Below are positions 1 to 8,112 of a stretch of 64,000 bases of DNA, one piece after another (position 1 is the first letter of the stretch; every line of letters starts with the position of its first letter). Where the stretch lies: the NCBI GenBank assembly GCA_963932145.1, contig OZ010595.1, positions 81,152,752 to 81,216,751 of the forward strand, written 5' to 3'. A program made the position numbers and the translations under genes. Source of the stretch: Acanthosepion lycidas (taxonomy: Eukaryota > Mollusca > Cephalopoda > Sepiida > Sepiidae). Below the pieces are notes generated by a model that worked only from the letters and a program-made list of their open reading frames with translations, was not told the DNA's origin and ran no database searches.

Positions 1-71
1 TTTTTTTTGAGATGAGATATTATGTACATTATTTACATTATTCGGACTATTGACTTCATCTTTGTCGCCAT

Positions 72-120
72 ATTTATTACAACCTTTCGGCCGTTGTACG
101 TTCCGGCCTTCTTCAGGGGC
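72..120 (-). ncRNA. Hammerhead-ribozyme-like motif, probably degenerate, of retroelement type
   Basis: Read on the minus strand. A core CTGAAGA (110-116) is followed by a perfect 5-bp stem II, GGCCG (104-108) pairing with CGGCC (89-93) around a 10-nt loop, and then by GAAA (85-88). A GTA triplet at 78-80 sits where the cleavage site would be. Position 7 of the CUGAUGA core tolerates substitution, so CTGAAGA is compatible with a hammerhead. Stem III is at best one or two pairs and I see no convincing stem I, so activity is doubtful. Hammerhead motifs are known in the flanks of Penelope-like elements, and a Penelope-like element lies on this strand at 1,678-3,964. Whether this motif belongs to that copy is unclear. 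Confidence 0.4.
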
Positions 121-914
121 TTGGAATGTCGAACTGAACACTTTATCTCGCTCACTGAGGTAGACTCTTCTAGTTCCACTTTTGTTATTATTGCCTATTT
201 CGTTTTCGTTTTGTTAAGGGTTGGATTATGCTGCAACACCCTGTATGTTCCTCTGTCATATCCTATCCAACCGGCTTAACATGAATATCATTTGCTTAAA
301 ATTAGGCCAATATATGTAAAAAAAAAAAAAGAAAACAATTATTCCTACTTACAAATACATGAAAAAGAAAACTCATAGACAAATTTAAACCAGCACTAAA
401 CAGATCATAAGCCCACACACATAACCAAACATTATGCACAAATAATGGCCAAATAGACTAATCGGACCATTCACATGCGTACACACACCAAAGTATCTAT
501 GGAGAATGAATATAAATAAACATACTGGCAAAAACAAACACAGCAGGCTACCCACAAACACAGGCACGGACCCAACACAGCATAAGAAGTGTGCGCATAT
601 ATATATACCAATTCCTTATAATAAAACGATATATATCTATGGAGAAGTAATATGTAAACAACCGCACACACAATACACAAAAATGGAGAGAGAACTAAGA
701 AGATATAGTGGTCATAATAAGATAGGAAGAAAGACGTCCATTATTCGCCCTGAGCGGTCTTCATTGTTTTATTAGCCCTTAAGCAGTAGAATATTTTCGC
801 CACAATTCCAAGAAAAAAACTTGGATTACTACTACACAGAAAAGACAGTGAATAAACATCGGACAACATAAGAAAATTAATTCCTTTCCATAATATGTAG
901 AAATCACGATTCTT
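121..914. other. Unassigned spacer
   Basis: No recognisable gene. The open frames here are short, lack family resemblance and are rich in residues coded by AT/CA-rich DNA. Stretches around 470-680 are rich in ACAC and ATAT dinucleotides. The segment just before 915 may be the body of the retroelement end that carries the hammerhead-like motif at 915-953. Confidence 0.5.
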
Positions 915-953
915 TGCCTGATGAAGGGGCCGAGACCGGACACCCGTGTAGCA
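915..953 (+). ncRNA. Degenerate hammerhead-ribozyme-like motif
   Basis: The core CTGATGA is exact (918-924). Stem I can form from TGC (915-917) and GCA (951-953). Stem III can form from ACA (940-942) and TGT (947-949), optionally closed by C943-G946, and a GTA triplet (948-950) lies exactly before the 3' stem I strand. The expected G12-A13-A14 before stem III is missing: the sequence reads GG (938-939) there, and stem II (around 926-937) is poor. The architecture therefore matches a minimal hammerhead of the Penelope-element type with a damaged catalytic core. Downstream AT-rich sequence leads directly into an (AT)n tract at 1,018. This is an inference from pattern; no folding was run. Confidence 0.35.
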
Positions 954-1015
954 CAAATATGGAAAATAAAGTTTAATGTATATTTAAAAATCTACATCAT
1001 AACCAAAAATGCTTG

Positions 1016-1017
<2 letters not shown>

Positions 1018-1072
<55 letters not shown>
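1018..1072. repeat. (AT)n microsatellite
   Basis: Uninterrupted alternating AT over about 50 bp. It directly follows the retroelement-like end at 915-1,017. Predicted peptides here (YIYIYI) are artefacts of the dinucleotide repeat. Confidence 0.95.
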
Positions 1073-1073
<1 letters not shown>

Positions 1074-1460
1074 AAAAAATTAAATTCTTTAGACACACTG
1101 GGTTGTAGATTAATATTCTTTCGTTTTTTTTATTATTATTCCATTTAGATTCCCCGACTAGTTTCGTCCAAAATGGCAATCATCGGGAGGAGAAATATTT
1201 CTGCTTGCTGGTAACAGTGAACTACAGAAATGAATGTCTTGATTGAGAAAATGAACTTTTGTCTGTAGTTTTCATTTGTTTTTTTATCTTATTATCATGA
1301 ATGTTTTAACATTCCTTGTGTTGGTCAAACAGTCTCTTTTAAGTTGTTATTTGAGATAAGAGCTGGATAGATACATGCTGCTATGAATTCTCTGGTCAGT
1401 TTGACAGTTTTATTGGACCTGGTGAAGGGATGTGTCTCTGTTTAGTGTTTGTGTGTGTGT
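1073..1460. other. Unassigned spacer
   Basis: AT-rich DNA without a recognisable coding or RNA feature. Its right part probably belongs to the 3' flank of the minus-strand Penelope-like element, but I cannot fix that boundary. Confidence 0.4.
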
Positions 1461-1599
1461 CATTTGGTTCTTAGGGAGTGAGTGAGTAGGATGTGTGTAA
1501 GCGTGTGCATTGATGTGGGTGTCTGTTATCATTTAGCTCATTAGGGAGTGAGTGAGTATGATGTGTGTAAGTGTTTATATTCGTGTGGGTGAGTGTATA
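1461..1599. repeat. Imperfect tandem duplication, two copies of about 70 bp
   Basis: The copies are 1,461-1,529 and 1,530-1,599. Both contain ttagggagtgagtgagta followed by a GTGTGTAA-rich segment and a GTGTGGGT-type segment. They differ by scattered substitutions and one indel. They lie 3' of the Penelope-like coding remnant (minus strand), so they may be part of that element's 3' untranslated end. Confidence 0.75.
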
Positions 1600-1677
1600 A
1601 GTGTGAGTCATCCACACCTCCGTAAGCATGTCTGTCTTGTGTCGGTGAGAAATGTGGGTAGGTTTTGATTTGTTGAG

Positions 1678-2262
1678 TTATATATTAGTACTATCTATAT
1701 TGTTAAATTTATGGTTTAGCCCGGCTGGATATTGTGATTTTAGACGTTGTATCCACTTATTTTCATGGGACTCTAAAATCTTTCTAATGTTATCTGCTCT
1801 GAACTTTTCTATTCTCTCAATTATAGTGAATTTGGCATGGGTTTTGAAATCATGTTCTTCCAGGCGGAAATATTGTTCTACAGGTAATAATTTTTCATGT
1901 GGAGTCGACTTAATTCGTTTACGATAATTGTTAATTCTGTAGTGAAATGGCCATTCAAATTTTCCTACATATTGTTTCTGGCATAGTGTGCATTCTAGGA
2001 GGTAAATTATGTTATGACTTCTACAGTTAGAATCGTGGTAGATTTTGAAAGTAGATTTAGTGACTGAGCTAGTGAATGAATTCGTGTGTTTAATATGGTT
2101 GCAACATAAACTTCTTTTGTTGTTGCATGGTTGGGAAAATCCTGTTGTTTTTGTTCTTAGTTTATTACGGATTACCTTGTCCCCTGAAATGTGGTTACTA
2201 CCTATGATATATTTTAGGTTCTTAGGTCTACGATATGCAAGAAGGTCGGGTTCCTTAAACAG
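1678..2262 (-). pseudogene. Penelope-like C-terminal region with GIY-YIG endonuclease
   Basis: Frame after the poly-A slip: LFKEPDLLAYRRPKNL, then a Cys-containing stretch (PCNNKRSLCCNHI), then the endonuclease. The endonuclease shows NIIYLLEC and CQKQYVGKFE, equivalent to the GIY and YIG halves. The conserved arginine follows in FHYRINNYRKRI, then an EEHDFKTHAKF segment and WIQRLKSQYPAGLNH. It ends at a TAA at 1,678-1,680. No in-frame Met opens this segment, so simple ORF calling misses it. In this family GIY-YIG nicks the target to prime reverse transcription. This domain is intact in outline; the element is dead because of the upstream frame breaks. Confidence 0.8.
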
Positions 2263-2270
2263 TTTTTTTT

Positions 2271-2694
2271 AGGTCTGGTTTGAGATGTAGTATTTCCCAG
2301 CGAGGTTTGATTATTTGGGATAGTGGAGGCAGAGTGGGGTTGAAAGTGGTTGCTAGAGGGATGCGGCTAGATTTATTTTTAATCTTGTACATTAGGGTGT
2401 CTTCTCTAGGTGTAGAAATTGCTTTAATTATTTGTTCCCTGATTAGGTTTTGTTTATAGCCACGTGTTGTGAATTGATGCTCCAGATTTTCAATGTGTTT
2501 GTTTAATTCTTCATTGTTGGAACATAACCTTCTGAGTCTAAGTGCTTGTGAATAGGGAAGGTTGAGGTGTTTAGGGTAGGAAGACTTAAAGTGTAGATAG
2601 TTGTGGGTGTCGGTGATTTTAGTGTGTAGTGTTGTCTGTAGTTTCCTGTTTTCATCTATGTAAATGCCGGTGTCTAAAAATGTTACTGATGTTG
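2271..2694 (-). pseudogene. Penelope-like RT thumb and linker region
   Basis: On the minus strand from about 2,694 a new frame reads SVTFLDTGIYID, a conserved post-palm motif of Penelope RTs. It then gives a Leu/Arg-rich segment with YSQALRLRRLC and a motif with PLATTFNPTLPP, and ends at LHLKPDL. It has no ATG of its own. The segment ends at a run of eight T (2,263-2,270; A on the coding strand), where one base too many or too few throws the frame into a stop. I identify it by order and motif similarity to Penelope-like proteins. Confidence 0.75.
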
Positions 2695-2695
2695 T

Positions 2696-2981
2696 GGATT
2701 TTGGAGTCGTGCACTGTGTTTAGGGTCATAAGGAATTGGGTAATCTTGTCATCACTACCCGTGTATACAAAGAATATATCATCGATATATCTTGCATAGA
2801 ATACGCTACCAATGATTGGATAGATATGGGTCTCCTCAGATTTTCCCATGAATATTGTAGCATATGATGGAGCTGCAATGGTGCCCATGGCACAACCTCT
2901 TATTTGAAGGTAGTGTGCTCCATTGAAGTTCAAAGTATTCAATGTAAGGACATGCTCCATGAGTTTTATGATGACTTCTGT
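2696..2981 (-). pseudogene. Penelope-like reverse transcriptase palm with YIDD box
   Basis: This piece continues the RT after the homopolymer slip. Reading one frame over shows TEVIIKLMEHVLTL joined smoothly to the previous segment. It carries HYLQIRGCAMGTIAAPSYA (the RGxAMGT-PSYA motif) and the catalytic box ARYIDDIFFVY near 2,780-2,815, with both catalytic aspartates intact. It ends near DSKIH at about 2,695, where the frame breaks and probably some residues are missing before the following segment. The core is well preserved apart from the frame errors, so the copy is old but not ancient. Confidence 0.85.
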
Positions 2982-2990
2982 GGGGGGGGG

Positions 2991-3960
2991 TCTTGTTTTC
3001 TTCTTTTAGTAAGTGCGTCCTGAAGGGCGGTTAGCCCTTCGATGTTTTTAATGTTTGAATAGAGCGACCTAACGTCCATAGTCACTAGAGTAGCATTCTC
3101 TGGTACTGTTTGTATGTGATTAATTTTGTTCAGTAGATCTGTTGTGTCTCTGATGTAGGATTTTACTTCCTTAGCTAGCGGTTGTACGTAATGGTCTATG
3201 TATTTGAAAATTTTTGTCGTGTGGCAGTTGAACGATGAAATAACCGGCCTTCCTGGGTTGTTGCTTTTGTGTATTTTAGGAAGGAGATAGAAACGAGCAG
3301 GTGTAATGTTTGTGGGTGTAAGTGATGTGTATGTTTCCTTGTCGATTAGATTGTTGCGAAGCATTATGTTTAGTGAGCTAGTTATTTATTTTCGGTATTC
3401 GGGAAGGGGATCTGTAGGTAAGCTTTTATAGGTTTCTTTGTCGGCTAGCTGTTTGTTGGCCTCTTTAATGTATTCTTCGATTCCCCAGATCACTGTCGCA
3501 CCCCCTTTGTCAGCCTGTGTTATGATTAGGTCATCTCTATGTGTCAGCGTATCGAGGGCTATAGGTTCCCCTTCAGTAATATTGTCACGTGGCAGCTTAC
3601 GTGCTGTTGTTTTCTTTATGTCATTTGCTACGGCTAGTTCAAATGTCCGTATAGTAATGTCTGTGTTTTGTGGGGTGTAGGTAGTGTCCTTTTCTTTTAA
3701 TGTCTCAAGTATGGAAGGTGTATGATCATTTTCCCCGTAGTGAGCTTTTAATCGTATTCTTCTGAAGAAGGATTTCAGGTCCTTTGCCAAGGTGTCTTTA
3801 TCAAACCTTGGGGGACTAGGGCAAAAGCTTAGTCTTTTATTTAATACCCTGAATGTATTGAGTGAAAATATATTGTTACTCACCTTTATAACTCGCCTGT
3901 ATGGGTCAAGTTTGTATTTGCAAGAATGGCGAAGTTCTTTTGTAAATGCTCGAAAGCTTG

Positions 3961-3964
<4 letters not shown>
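2991..3964 (-). pseudogene. Penelope-like protein remnant: N-terminal region and first RT motifs
   Basis: The frame begins inside the (AT)n tract; element-derived residues start at about DASFRAF. Recognisable landmarks are RLSFCPSP, an acidic/aromatic stretch with DLKSFFRRIRL, the ADKGGATVIW box, then FYLLPKIHK, GRPVISS and VTMDVRSLYSNI. The last is the first RT aspartate motif (D in MDVRSLY). These are the classic early RT motifs of the Penelope family. A TAA at 3,386-3,388 interrupts the frame after PLPEYRK; the same frame continues directly after it (LNIMLRNN), so this is a point nonsense change. The segment ends at a run of nine G (2,982-2,990), where the frame slips. Confidence 0.85.
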
Positions 3965-4020
<56 letters not shown>

Positions 4021-4032
4021 ATATATATATAT
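3965..4032. repeat. (AT)n microsatellite at the 5' end of the Penelope-like element
   Basis: Alternating AT from 3,965 to 4,016, a short gtgt, and AT again to 4,032. The coding-strand sequence of the element stops being recognisable precisely at this tract, so the tract marks its 5' junction. It could be the insertion target or a product of end processing. Confidence 0.9.
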
Positions 4033-4371
4033 AAGAAAAGATATAGAGAAAGGTGATCACTTTAGTATTGATTAGTATCAACTTTTTCTATGTGACCTTG
4101 GATTTGAATACTGATTATTACAAACAATATACCAAATATCTATATAAACAAAGAAAATCAGGAAATAAGCTTACCATCCTTATAACATTCTGGATAATTT
4201 GAATAAATCAATCTAATCTGGATTATCTACTAATTCAAGCAATAAGGGAATATTTGATTATAATAAAATTAAATATATAAACCCAGTCGTTGCAACACAA
4301 TATAGTTTATCATAATTTTTACTCGTAATGTTCAGACAAATATCGGAAGAATTTTCCTAGATTTAATTCGT
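4033..4371. other. Unassigned AT-rich spacer
   Basis: No motif, open frame or repeat that I recognise. It separates the Penelope-like element from the LTR composite. The last bases (4,372-4,376, aacaa) are the left target duplication of that composite. Confidence 0.5.
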
Positions 4372-4376
4372 AACAA
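4372..4376. repeat. Target-site duplication, left copy (aacaa)
   Basis: aacaa immediately precedes the TGTAG start of LTR 1. The same five bases follow the CTACA end of LTR 3 at 8,305-8,309. A 5-bp duplication is typical of LTR-retrotransposon integrases. Confidence 0.7.
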
Positions 4377-4631
4377 TGTAGTTTGAAGAAAAAAGAATAA
4401 CTTCATGGACGCCCGTACGTAAAAGTAATCTCGTGGGGAAGCCATATTGTTTTTATTCTGACAATACAAGGCAAAGTCACGGGGACCATGAGATTTGAGA
4501 AAACGAGACGTGGGGGTTGTAGAATAGGAAGTTAGTCAAAAAACGACCAGACAATACGACAAATACAACATCTACACTGAGGATTAGTGCCTACTAAGGA
4601 ATTTAGAGCAGTCTCTCGAATTTAAACTCCA
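4377..4631 (+). repeat. LTR 1
   Basis: Begins TGTAGTTTGAAG and ends at actcca. It matches LTR 2 over its length with substitutions and indels; shared landmarks are ccatattgtttttat, cgagatttgaga-like sequence, gacgtggg, gaagttagt, gattagtgc and gtctctcgaattt. The 3' end is set by homology to LTR 3, whose CTACA end is followed by the target duplication. No clear tRNA-complementary primer site starts right after it. Confidence 0.75.
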
Positions 4632-4673
4632 AGCTATTTTGGCTTATATATCTGTTATCAGCGCCGTGACGAT

Positions 4674-4859
4674 ATGGAAGGGAATCGCAAATTAACTGTC
4701 GATATGGTGAAAACGTTCAGTGGCGAAGGTGATTTGATTGCTTGGTTGGCGAAATTGAAATTGGTAACGAGACTGCAAAAAATCCACGACCTCGTAAGCT
4801 TTATGTCCCTGTTTTTAGAAGGAGACGCCGTGGCCTTATATTTCACATTGACCTTATAG
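4674..4859 (+). pseudogene. gag-like N-terminal fragment, copy 1
   Basis: An ATG at 4,674 opens MEGNRKLTVDMVKTFSGEGD, continuing with IAWLAKLKLVTRLQKI and SFMSLFLEGDAVALYF. This pattern (hydrophobic/charged with FSGEGD...W and LEGDA.ALY) is the N-terminal capsid-side segment of gag-like proteins in animal LTR retrotransposons. Only about 60 residues remain where a gag protein usually has several hundred; the frame stops at 4,857-4,859. The start is supported by the second copy at 5,340, which opens identically. It cannot make a functional gag. Confidence 0.65.
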
Positions 4860-5002
4860 TAATTCAGGATGATTCAGAGAATGATGGAGACAATGGGAGA
4901 AGTTCTCATGAAGCTCAGCCCCAAACTCTGCGGAGGTCGCAAAGAGAGCGACACCCGTCCAGATGGATGGATAACTGTGTAACACATGTGCTCATGAGAT
5001 AA
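4860..5002 (+). pseudogene. pol C-terminal tail fragment joined to the gag remnant
   Basis: One frame over from gag this reads QDDSENDGDNGRSS, then TLRRSQRERHPSRW, and stops at about 5,000-5,002, just before the purine-rich tract and LTR 2. An acidic patch followed by RRSxRxRxPxRW is typical of the extreme C-terminus of integrase/pol in Ty3/gypsy-like elements. All of protease, RT, RNase H and most of integrase is missing. The second body copy keeps the start of the same tail (DSENEDNGRSS) at about 5,516-5,555. Confidence 0.55.
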
Positions 5003-5010
5003 GGAGGGCG
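5001..5010 (+). other. Polypurine-tract-like sequence before LTR 2
   Basis: aaggagggcg directly abuts the TGTAG of LTR 2, where a plus-strand primer tract is expected. The corresponding site before LTR 3 (5,555-5,565) is also G-rich and ends in the same gagggcg. Confidence 0.45.
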
Positions 5011-5295
5011 TGTAGTTTGAAGAAAAAAAATAGAACTTACCTCATGGACGTCCGTACGTAAAAAGAATCTTGTGGGGAAGCCATATTGTTTTTATGTTGA
5101 ATAATTAACCAAAATCTCTGCGATCACGAGATTTGAGAAAATACAAAATATGCAGTGTACGAAAGACGTGGGCAGAGAACAGGAAGTTAGTCTACAAACG
5201 ACCAGAAAACACGACAAAATTCAGCATCTACACTTTGTCTACCAAGATTAGTGCGTACTAAGAAATTTAGGGCAGTCTCTCGAATTTATACTCCA
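5011..5295 (+). repeat. LTR 2
   Basis: Second LTR copy, again starting TGTAGTTTGAAG. It is 30 bp longer than LTR 1; the extra bases include an aaatatgcagtgtacgaaag-type segment that is shared with LTR 3, so LTR 1 is the one carrying a deletion. It is followed by the same 5' leader as after LTR 1, leading to the ATG at 5,340. Confidence 0.75.
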
Positions 5296-5339
5296 AGCTA
5301 TTTAGGCTTATATAAATCTGTTATAAGCGCAGTGACAAT

Positions 5340-5565
5340 ATGGAAGGGAATCGCAAAGTAATTGTCGATATGGTGAAAACGTTCAGTGGTGAAGGTGATG
5401 TTATTGCTTGGTTGGCGAAAGTGAAAAAAATCCACGACCTCGCAAGCTTTATGTCTCTGTTTTTAGAAGGAGACGACGTGGCCTTGTATCTCCAGTTGAC
5501 ATTAGAGTGTTTCAGACGGATTCAGAGAATGAAGACAATGGGAGAAGTTCTCCGGGGCGAGGGCG
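5340..5565 (+). pseudogene. gag-like fragment plus pol-tail, copy 2
   Basis: MEGNRKVIVDMVKTFSGEGD opens the frame. It loses a short segment relative to copy 1 (VKKIHDLASF in place of a longer stretch) and continues LEGDDVALYLQLTLE. It then crosses into the acidic pol-tail region at the same place as copy 1, although out of the pol frame. The tail is shortened further and runs into LTR 3 at 5,566. The shared fusion point shows that both bodies descend from one deleted ancestor. Confidence 0.6.
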
Positions 5566-5609
5566 TGTACTTTGAAAAAAATAAATAAATGAACGTCCGC
5601 ACGTAAAAG
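5566..5609 (+). repeat. LTR 3, left piece (split by LINE)
   Basis: Starts tgtactttgaaaaaaat, a diverged version of the LTR start, and runs to acgtccgcacgtaaaag, where LTR homology stops. LTR sequence resumes at 8,113 with a repeat of the same 17 bases. Confidence 0.7.
5593..5609. repeat. LINE target-site duplication, copy at LINE 3' end
   Basis: acgtccgcacgtaaaag here and acgtccgcgcgtaaaag at 8,113-8,129 match at 16 of 17 positions. They lie at the two edges of the minus-strand LINE, and the sequence itself belongs to the LTR, as seen in LTR 1 and LTR 2. This is the expected footprint of target-primed insertion. Confidence 0.8.
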
Positions 5610-6348
5610 CGATATTTATTTCTGTGCTATAACAGAAAATGTGGCACAAGGCGGAAATGAAGAATGGGAAAGAGGTCGGTCTTCTGTCTTAACTTCTAAA
5701 CTTAGCTAGCTACAAACGTTGACGCAATCATACTGACAATATTTCTCGCGCCAAAACAACACATTCTTACTTACCTTTCTCAACACACCCACCATAATAA
5801 CTCACTGACTCCATGAAAATACTTACTAGACCCCACATGTGCAATTTGTGGTTTGTGTGGGGAGGGGAATAAAACTATTCAAAATTTTAAAAAGAAACCC
5901 CAATGAGTATTTAAAGTATGAAACAAATAACTATTTACAAGAAACTAAACAAAATCGTGTTAGTAATAAAACCCCCACAATCACTAAATATGGCAGAAAC
6001 ATCAGTTAACTAAACGAAATTGATGCGGGACTATAAAAATTAAAAACATTCATTCATCCCAAGCACTCACACAGACATGCACTCATTCAGACACAACAAC
6101 AGATACGAAAAATTAGAACCGAAACGAAAAACGCCCCGCATCCACCAGATAACTGACGTCACTGACCATCTAATGAGGGAGGGTATGGGGAATTAAACTT
6201 AAAGAAAGATAGGAACATAAATAAAACAGGCTAATGAGCATACATACCCTAGCTAAGTTTACTGAAAAAGGAAACTAAAGACTCAAAACTCTAAACCTAA
6301 GCTAAACTAAAATTTGGTGTCGGTTGACCGTGTTCATTATCCTGATGC
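5610..6348 (-). other. LINE 3' untranslated region (inferred)
   Basis: Between the C-terminal stop of the LINE (6,349-6,351) and the target duplication I see no open frame with family resemblance. The minus-strand end shows an AATAAA-like stretch just before the LTR junction, which would serve as the A-rich tail. Assignment is by position. Confidence 0.55.
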
Positions 6349-6974
6349 CTAACCGGCATCAAAGTGACACTCCAGGTCAGCCCCTTTCACACGACTCAAA
6401 CGCACAAGATTCACCCACCTTTTGCCGAATTCAGATGAATTGAGTCGCCGCCTTTCCGACCTAATCTTGACTTTAAGCTGATGCTTAAAGTACAATATCA
6501 GCTGAGAAGAGTTAAACTACTCGCCTCCATAGAATCCCTTCTGGCGTGTCGTCCAAATCACGACACCCATAACACCTAGCAAGCATAAGAACACATAGTG
6601 TTCAGCCCTCGTCAAAGGCGACGCCACATTGTTACAAACAGGAGCGGCCTCAAGGACAAAGAACTTTCCAGACAGCATGCGAACCATGAGGCCTTCAACA
6701 TACTTGCACAACGGTGCTACCACCGAGCAATGAAAAAAGCGTGACCAATGGTCTCGACCTCCCCAATACAGCGTCGGCAGTTTGGATATTTCTCCATGCC
6801 CGCTAAGCAAAATCTTTTGACGTCCCAGAGGGACTCACGCATCACCAGCCAGGTGAGTGATGCCTCATTGTTATTGAGACATTTCAACCTGGGCGCCCAA
6901 GGCCATATCGAGCGAGCATCCCGCTTCGTAAGACGGAGCTCGTCAATCAAATCATCACGAATGCTCCCCCACAC
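6349..6974 (-). pseudogene. LINE ORF2 C-terminal region with Cys/His knuckle
   Basis: From 6,974 downwards a frame reads MWGSIRDDLIDELRLTKRDA, then SLTWLVMRESLWDVKRF and YPNCRRC...ETIGHAFF. This is the C-terminal zinc-knuckle-like segment (CxxC...H...C) found after many LINE RTs. A one-base slip in a short T run near 6,736 changes frame. The next frame supplies the final HC and continues SVVAPLCKYVEGL and VMGVVIWTTRQKG. After a stop near 6,517 and another frame change the tail reads FKHQLKVKIRSERRRL and EFGKRWVNL, ending at TAG (6,349-6,351). The order is that of a continuous protein broken by small indels. Confidence 0.7.
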
Positions 6975-7307
6975 CTAACTAACACCTGATATAATGCCTT
7001 ACTATACAACGCCTGGGAGTTGGAGAGGCCGCTCCAATGTCCGTATGAGTCGTTTCAGGGCACGACGACATTCACGGTAGAAGGGGCACCCAGCTTTGCG
7101 TAAACGGTGAGCCTCCTACTCGGCCGAGCGCACACTTCTCAAGGATAGGAAGTTCTTACGGGCGTCATCCTTCCAGAAGACGCCCACCTCATCCGGTTCG
7201 CGACACATTCGACCCAGGAACCCGCCCTTCAGATGGATGAAGGCAAGAGATCTCCTGCGAGACTCTGGCAACCTTGCCTCCACACAAGAATTAGAACAAG
7301 AGCTTTA
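6975..7307 (-). pseudogene. LINE ORF2 connecting region
   Basis: Minus-strand reading gives RRRSLAFIHLKGGFLGRM, then EVGVFWKDDARKNFLSLR, then (after an in-frame TAG near 7,116) HRLRKAGCPFYRECRRALKR. The basic, Leu-rich composition and its position between RT and Cys/His knuckle fit the post-RT linker of this LINE. It has stops at both ends and one inside, so it is a decayed coding sequence. No catalytic motif is expected here. Confidence 0.6.
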
Positions 7308-8112
7308 CTAACGCAAGTCATACGGAAGTGGAAGCACAGAGAGTTGGTAAAGGAGAATCGGGTAGAAGTGTGAACAACATACTTCCGCCATCCCCTTTAA
7401 GGAAAGATTCCTTCGAGACCACAAATTAATTGCGATCTCGGCCTTCCCTTGCACCTCCAACCAATTCATATCCAACTGGAGATAAGGACCGAACCAGACG
7501 CCGAGAATCTTGACCGGCCCATTCGTCCAGAGGAAAGGTCCGTGAAGAGAAACTCCCTTCCACGCACCCAACCGCAAGCCAACAGACTTATCGCGGTTAT
7601 CGCGGTTGATCTTGGCCCCTGTCATCATCTCATAACCACTGATTTCTTTGCTGACTTCGTTAATTTCGGCCCTGCTCGACACAAGAACCGAAACGTTATT
7701 AGCATAGGCGGAATACCTGGGCGCGTTGATAGCGCCAAGTAGGGAAATTCCGCGCAGGAACGGATTCGTCTTTAACTTGCGAAGGAATGGTTCCAACGCA
7801 AGAACATAAAGCAAAGGCGAAAGCCGACAACCTTGACGAATGGAGCGAGACAATTCGAAAGGCTCCGATCGTGCACCGCTGGTCGCATACGGAAGGCGGA
7901 TCCAGGTGCGAAAATATGGCCTGAAACCGGCCGCCGAAAGAACAGCCTCCAGAAACCGATGGTCAACCCTATCAAAGGCCTTGGACTGATCTAAATTGAT
8001 CAGCGCGGCTACACTGTCGACTTGCTTTATGATCAAGCGTACCACATGAAAGTTGTCCGGAATAGTCCTGCCCTTCACAACACAAGTCTGTTCGGAGCCA
8101 ATCAGACTGGAT
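7308..8112 (-). pseudogene. LINE reverse transcriptase, catalytic box mutated
   Basis: The open frame starts upstream at 8,249, but its first 45 or so codons are LTR sequence; LINE-derived residues begin near SSLIGSEQTC. Landmarks are VKGRTIPDN, ALINLDQSKAFDRVDH (RT motif A with its aspartate), SRSIRQGCRLSPLLYVLALEP (motif B, normally RQGCPLSP), and APRYSAYANNVSVLVSS where motif C should be YADD. Both catalytic aspartates of motif C are Asn here (about 7,692-7,712), so the enzyme could not work even though the frame is open. TGAKIN and VKILGVWFG follow, as in related elements. It would have copied element RNA at the nicked target. Confidence 0.85.

Larger units (their letters stand above)
1461..3964 (-). 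mobile_element. Penelope-like retroelement, 5'-truncated and inactivated
   Basis: Reading the minus strand from 3,964 down to 1,678 gives, in order, a Penelope-type N-terminal region, a reverse transcriptase with the YIDD catalytic box, a linker, a Cys-containing segment and a GIY-YIG endonuclease. That order is diagnostic of endonuclease-bearing Penelope-like elements, which copy themselves by reverse transcription and nick DNA with GIY-YIG rather than an APE nuclease. The reading frame is broken by one in-frame stop (3,386-3,388) and by frame breaks near 2,982-2,990, 2,690-2,700 and 2,263-2,270. The upstream end stops at an (AT)n tract (3,965-4,032), so a start codon belonging to the element is not visible. 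The 3' limit given here is arbitrary; the tandem duplication at 1,461-1,599 is included as probable 3' flank. Confidence 0.85.
5610..8112 (-). mobile_element. 5'-truncated LINE nested in LTR 3
   Basis: Non-LTR retrotransposon in minus orientation, about 2.5 kb, bounded by a near-perfect 17-bp target duplication. It keeps part of the reverse transcriptase, the C-terminal region with a Cys/His knuckle, and a 3' untranslated region ending in aaataaata near the LTR junction. The N-terminal endonuclease and the first RT motifs are missing through 5' truncation, as is usual for LINE copies. The closest family I can suggest is one of the L1/Tx1-like or I-like groups often seen in molluscs; the exact clade needs a phylogeny. 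Confidence 0.8.

Noticed and set aside
22-279. 85-codon open frame at the left edge
   Set aside because: No family resemblance; it overlaps, on the other strand, the hammerhead-like motif at 72-120.
3438-3680. Plus-strand 80-codon frame
   Set aside because: It is the antisense shadow of the Penelope-like protein on the minus strand.
4632-4673. tRNA primer-binding site after LTR 1
   Set aside because: No TGG-initiated tRNA 3'-end complement sits at the LTR boundary; a ttttggc a few bases in is too weak to call.
7449-7742. Plus-strand 97-codon frame
   Set aside because: It is the antisense shadow of the LINE reverse transcriptase.
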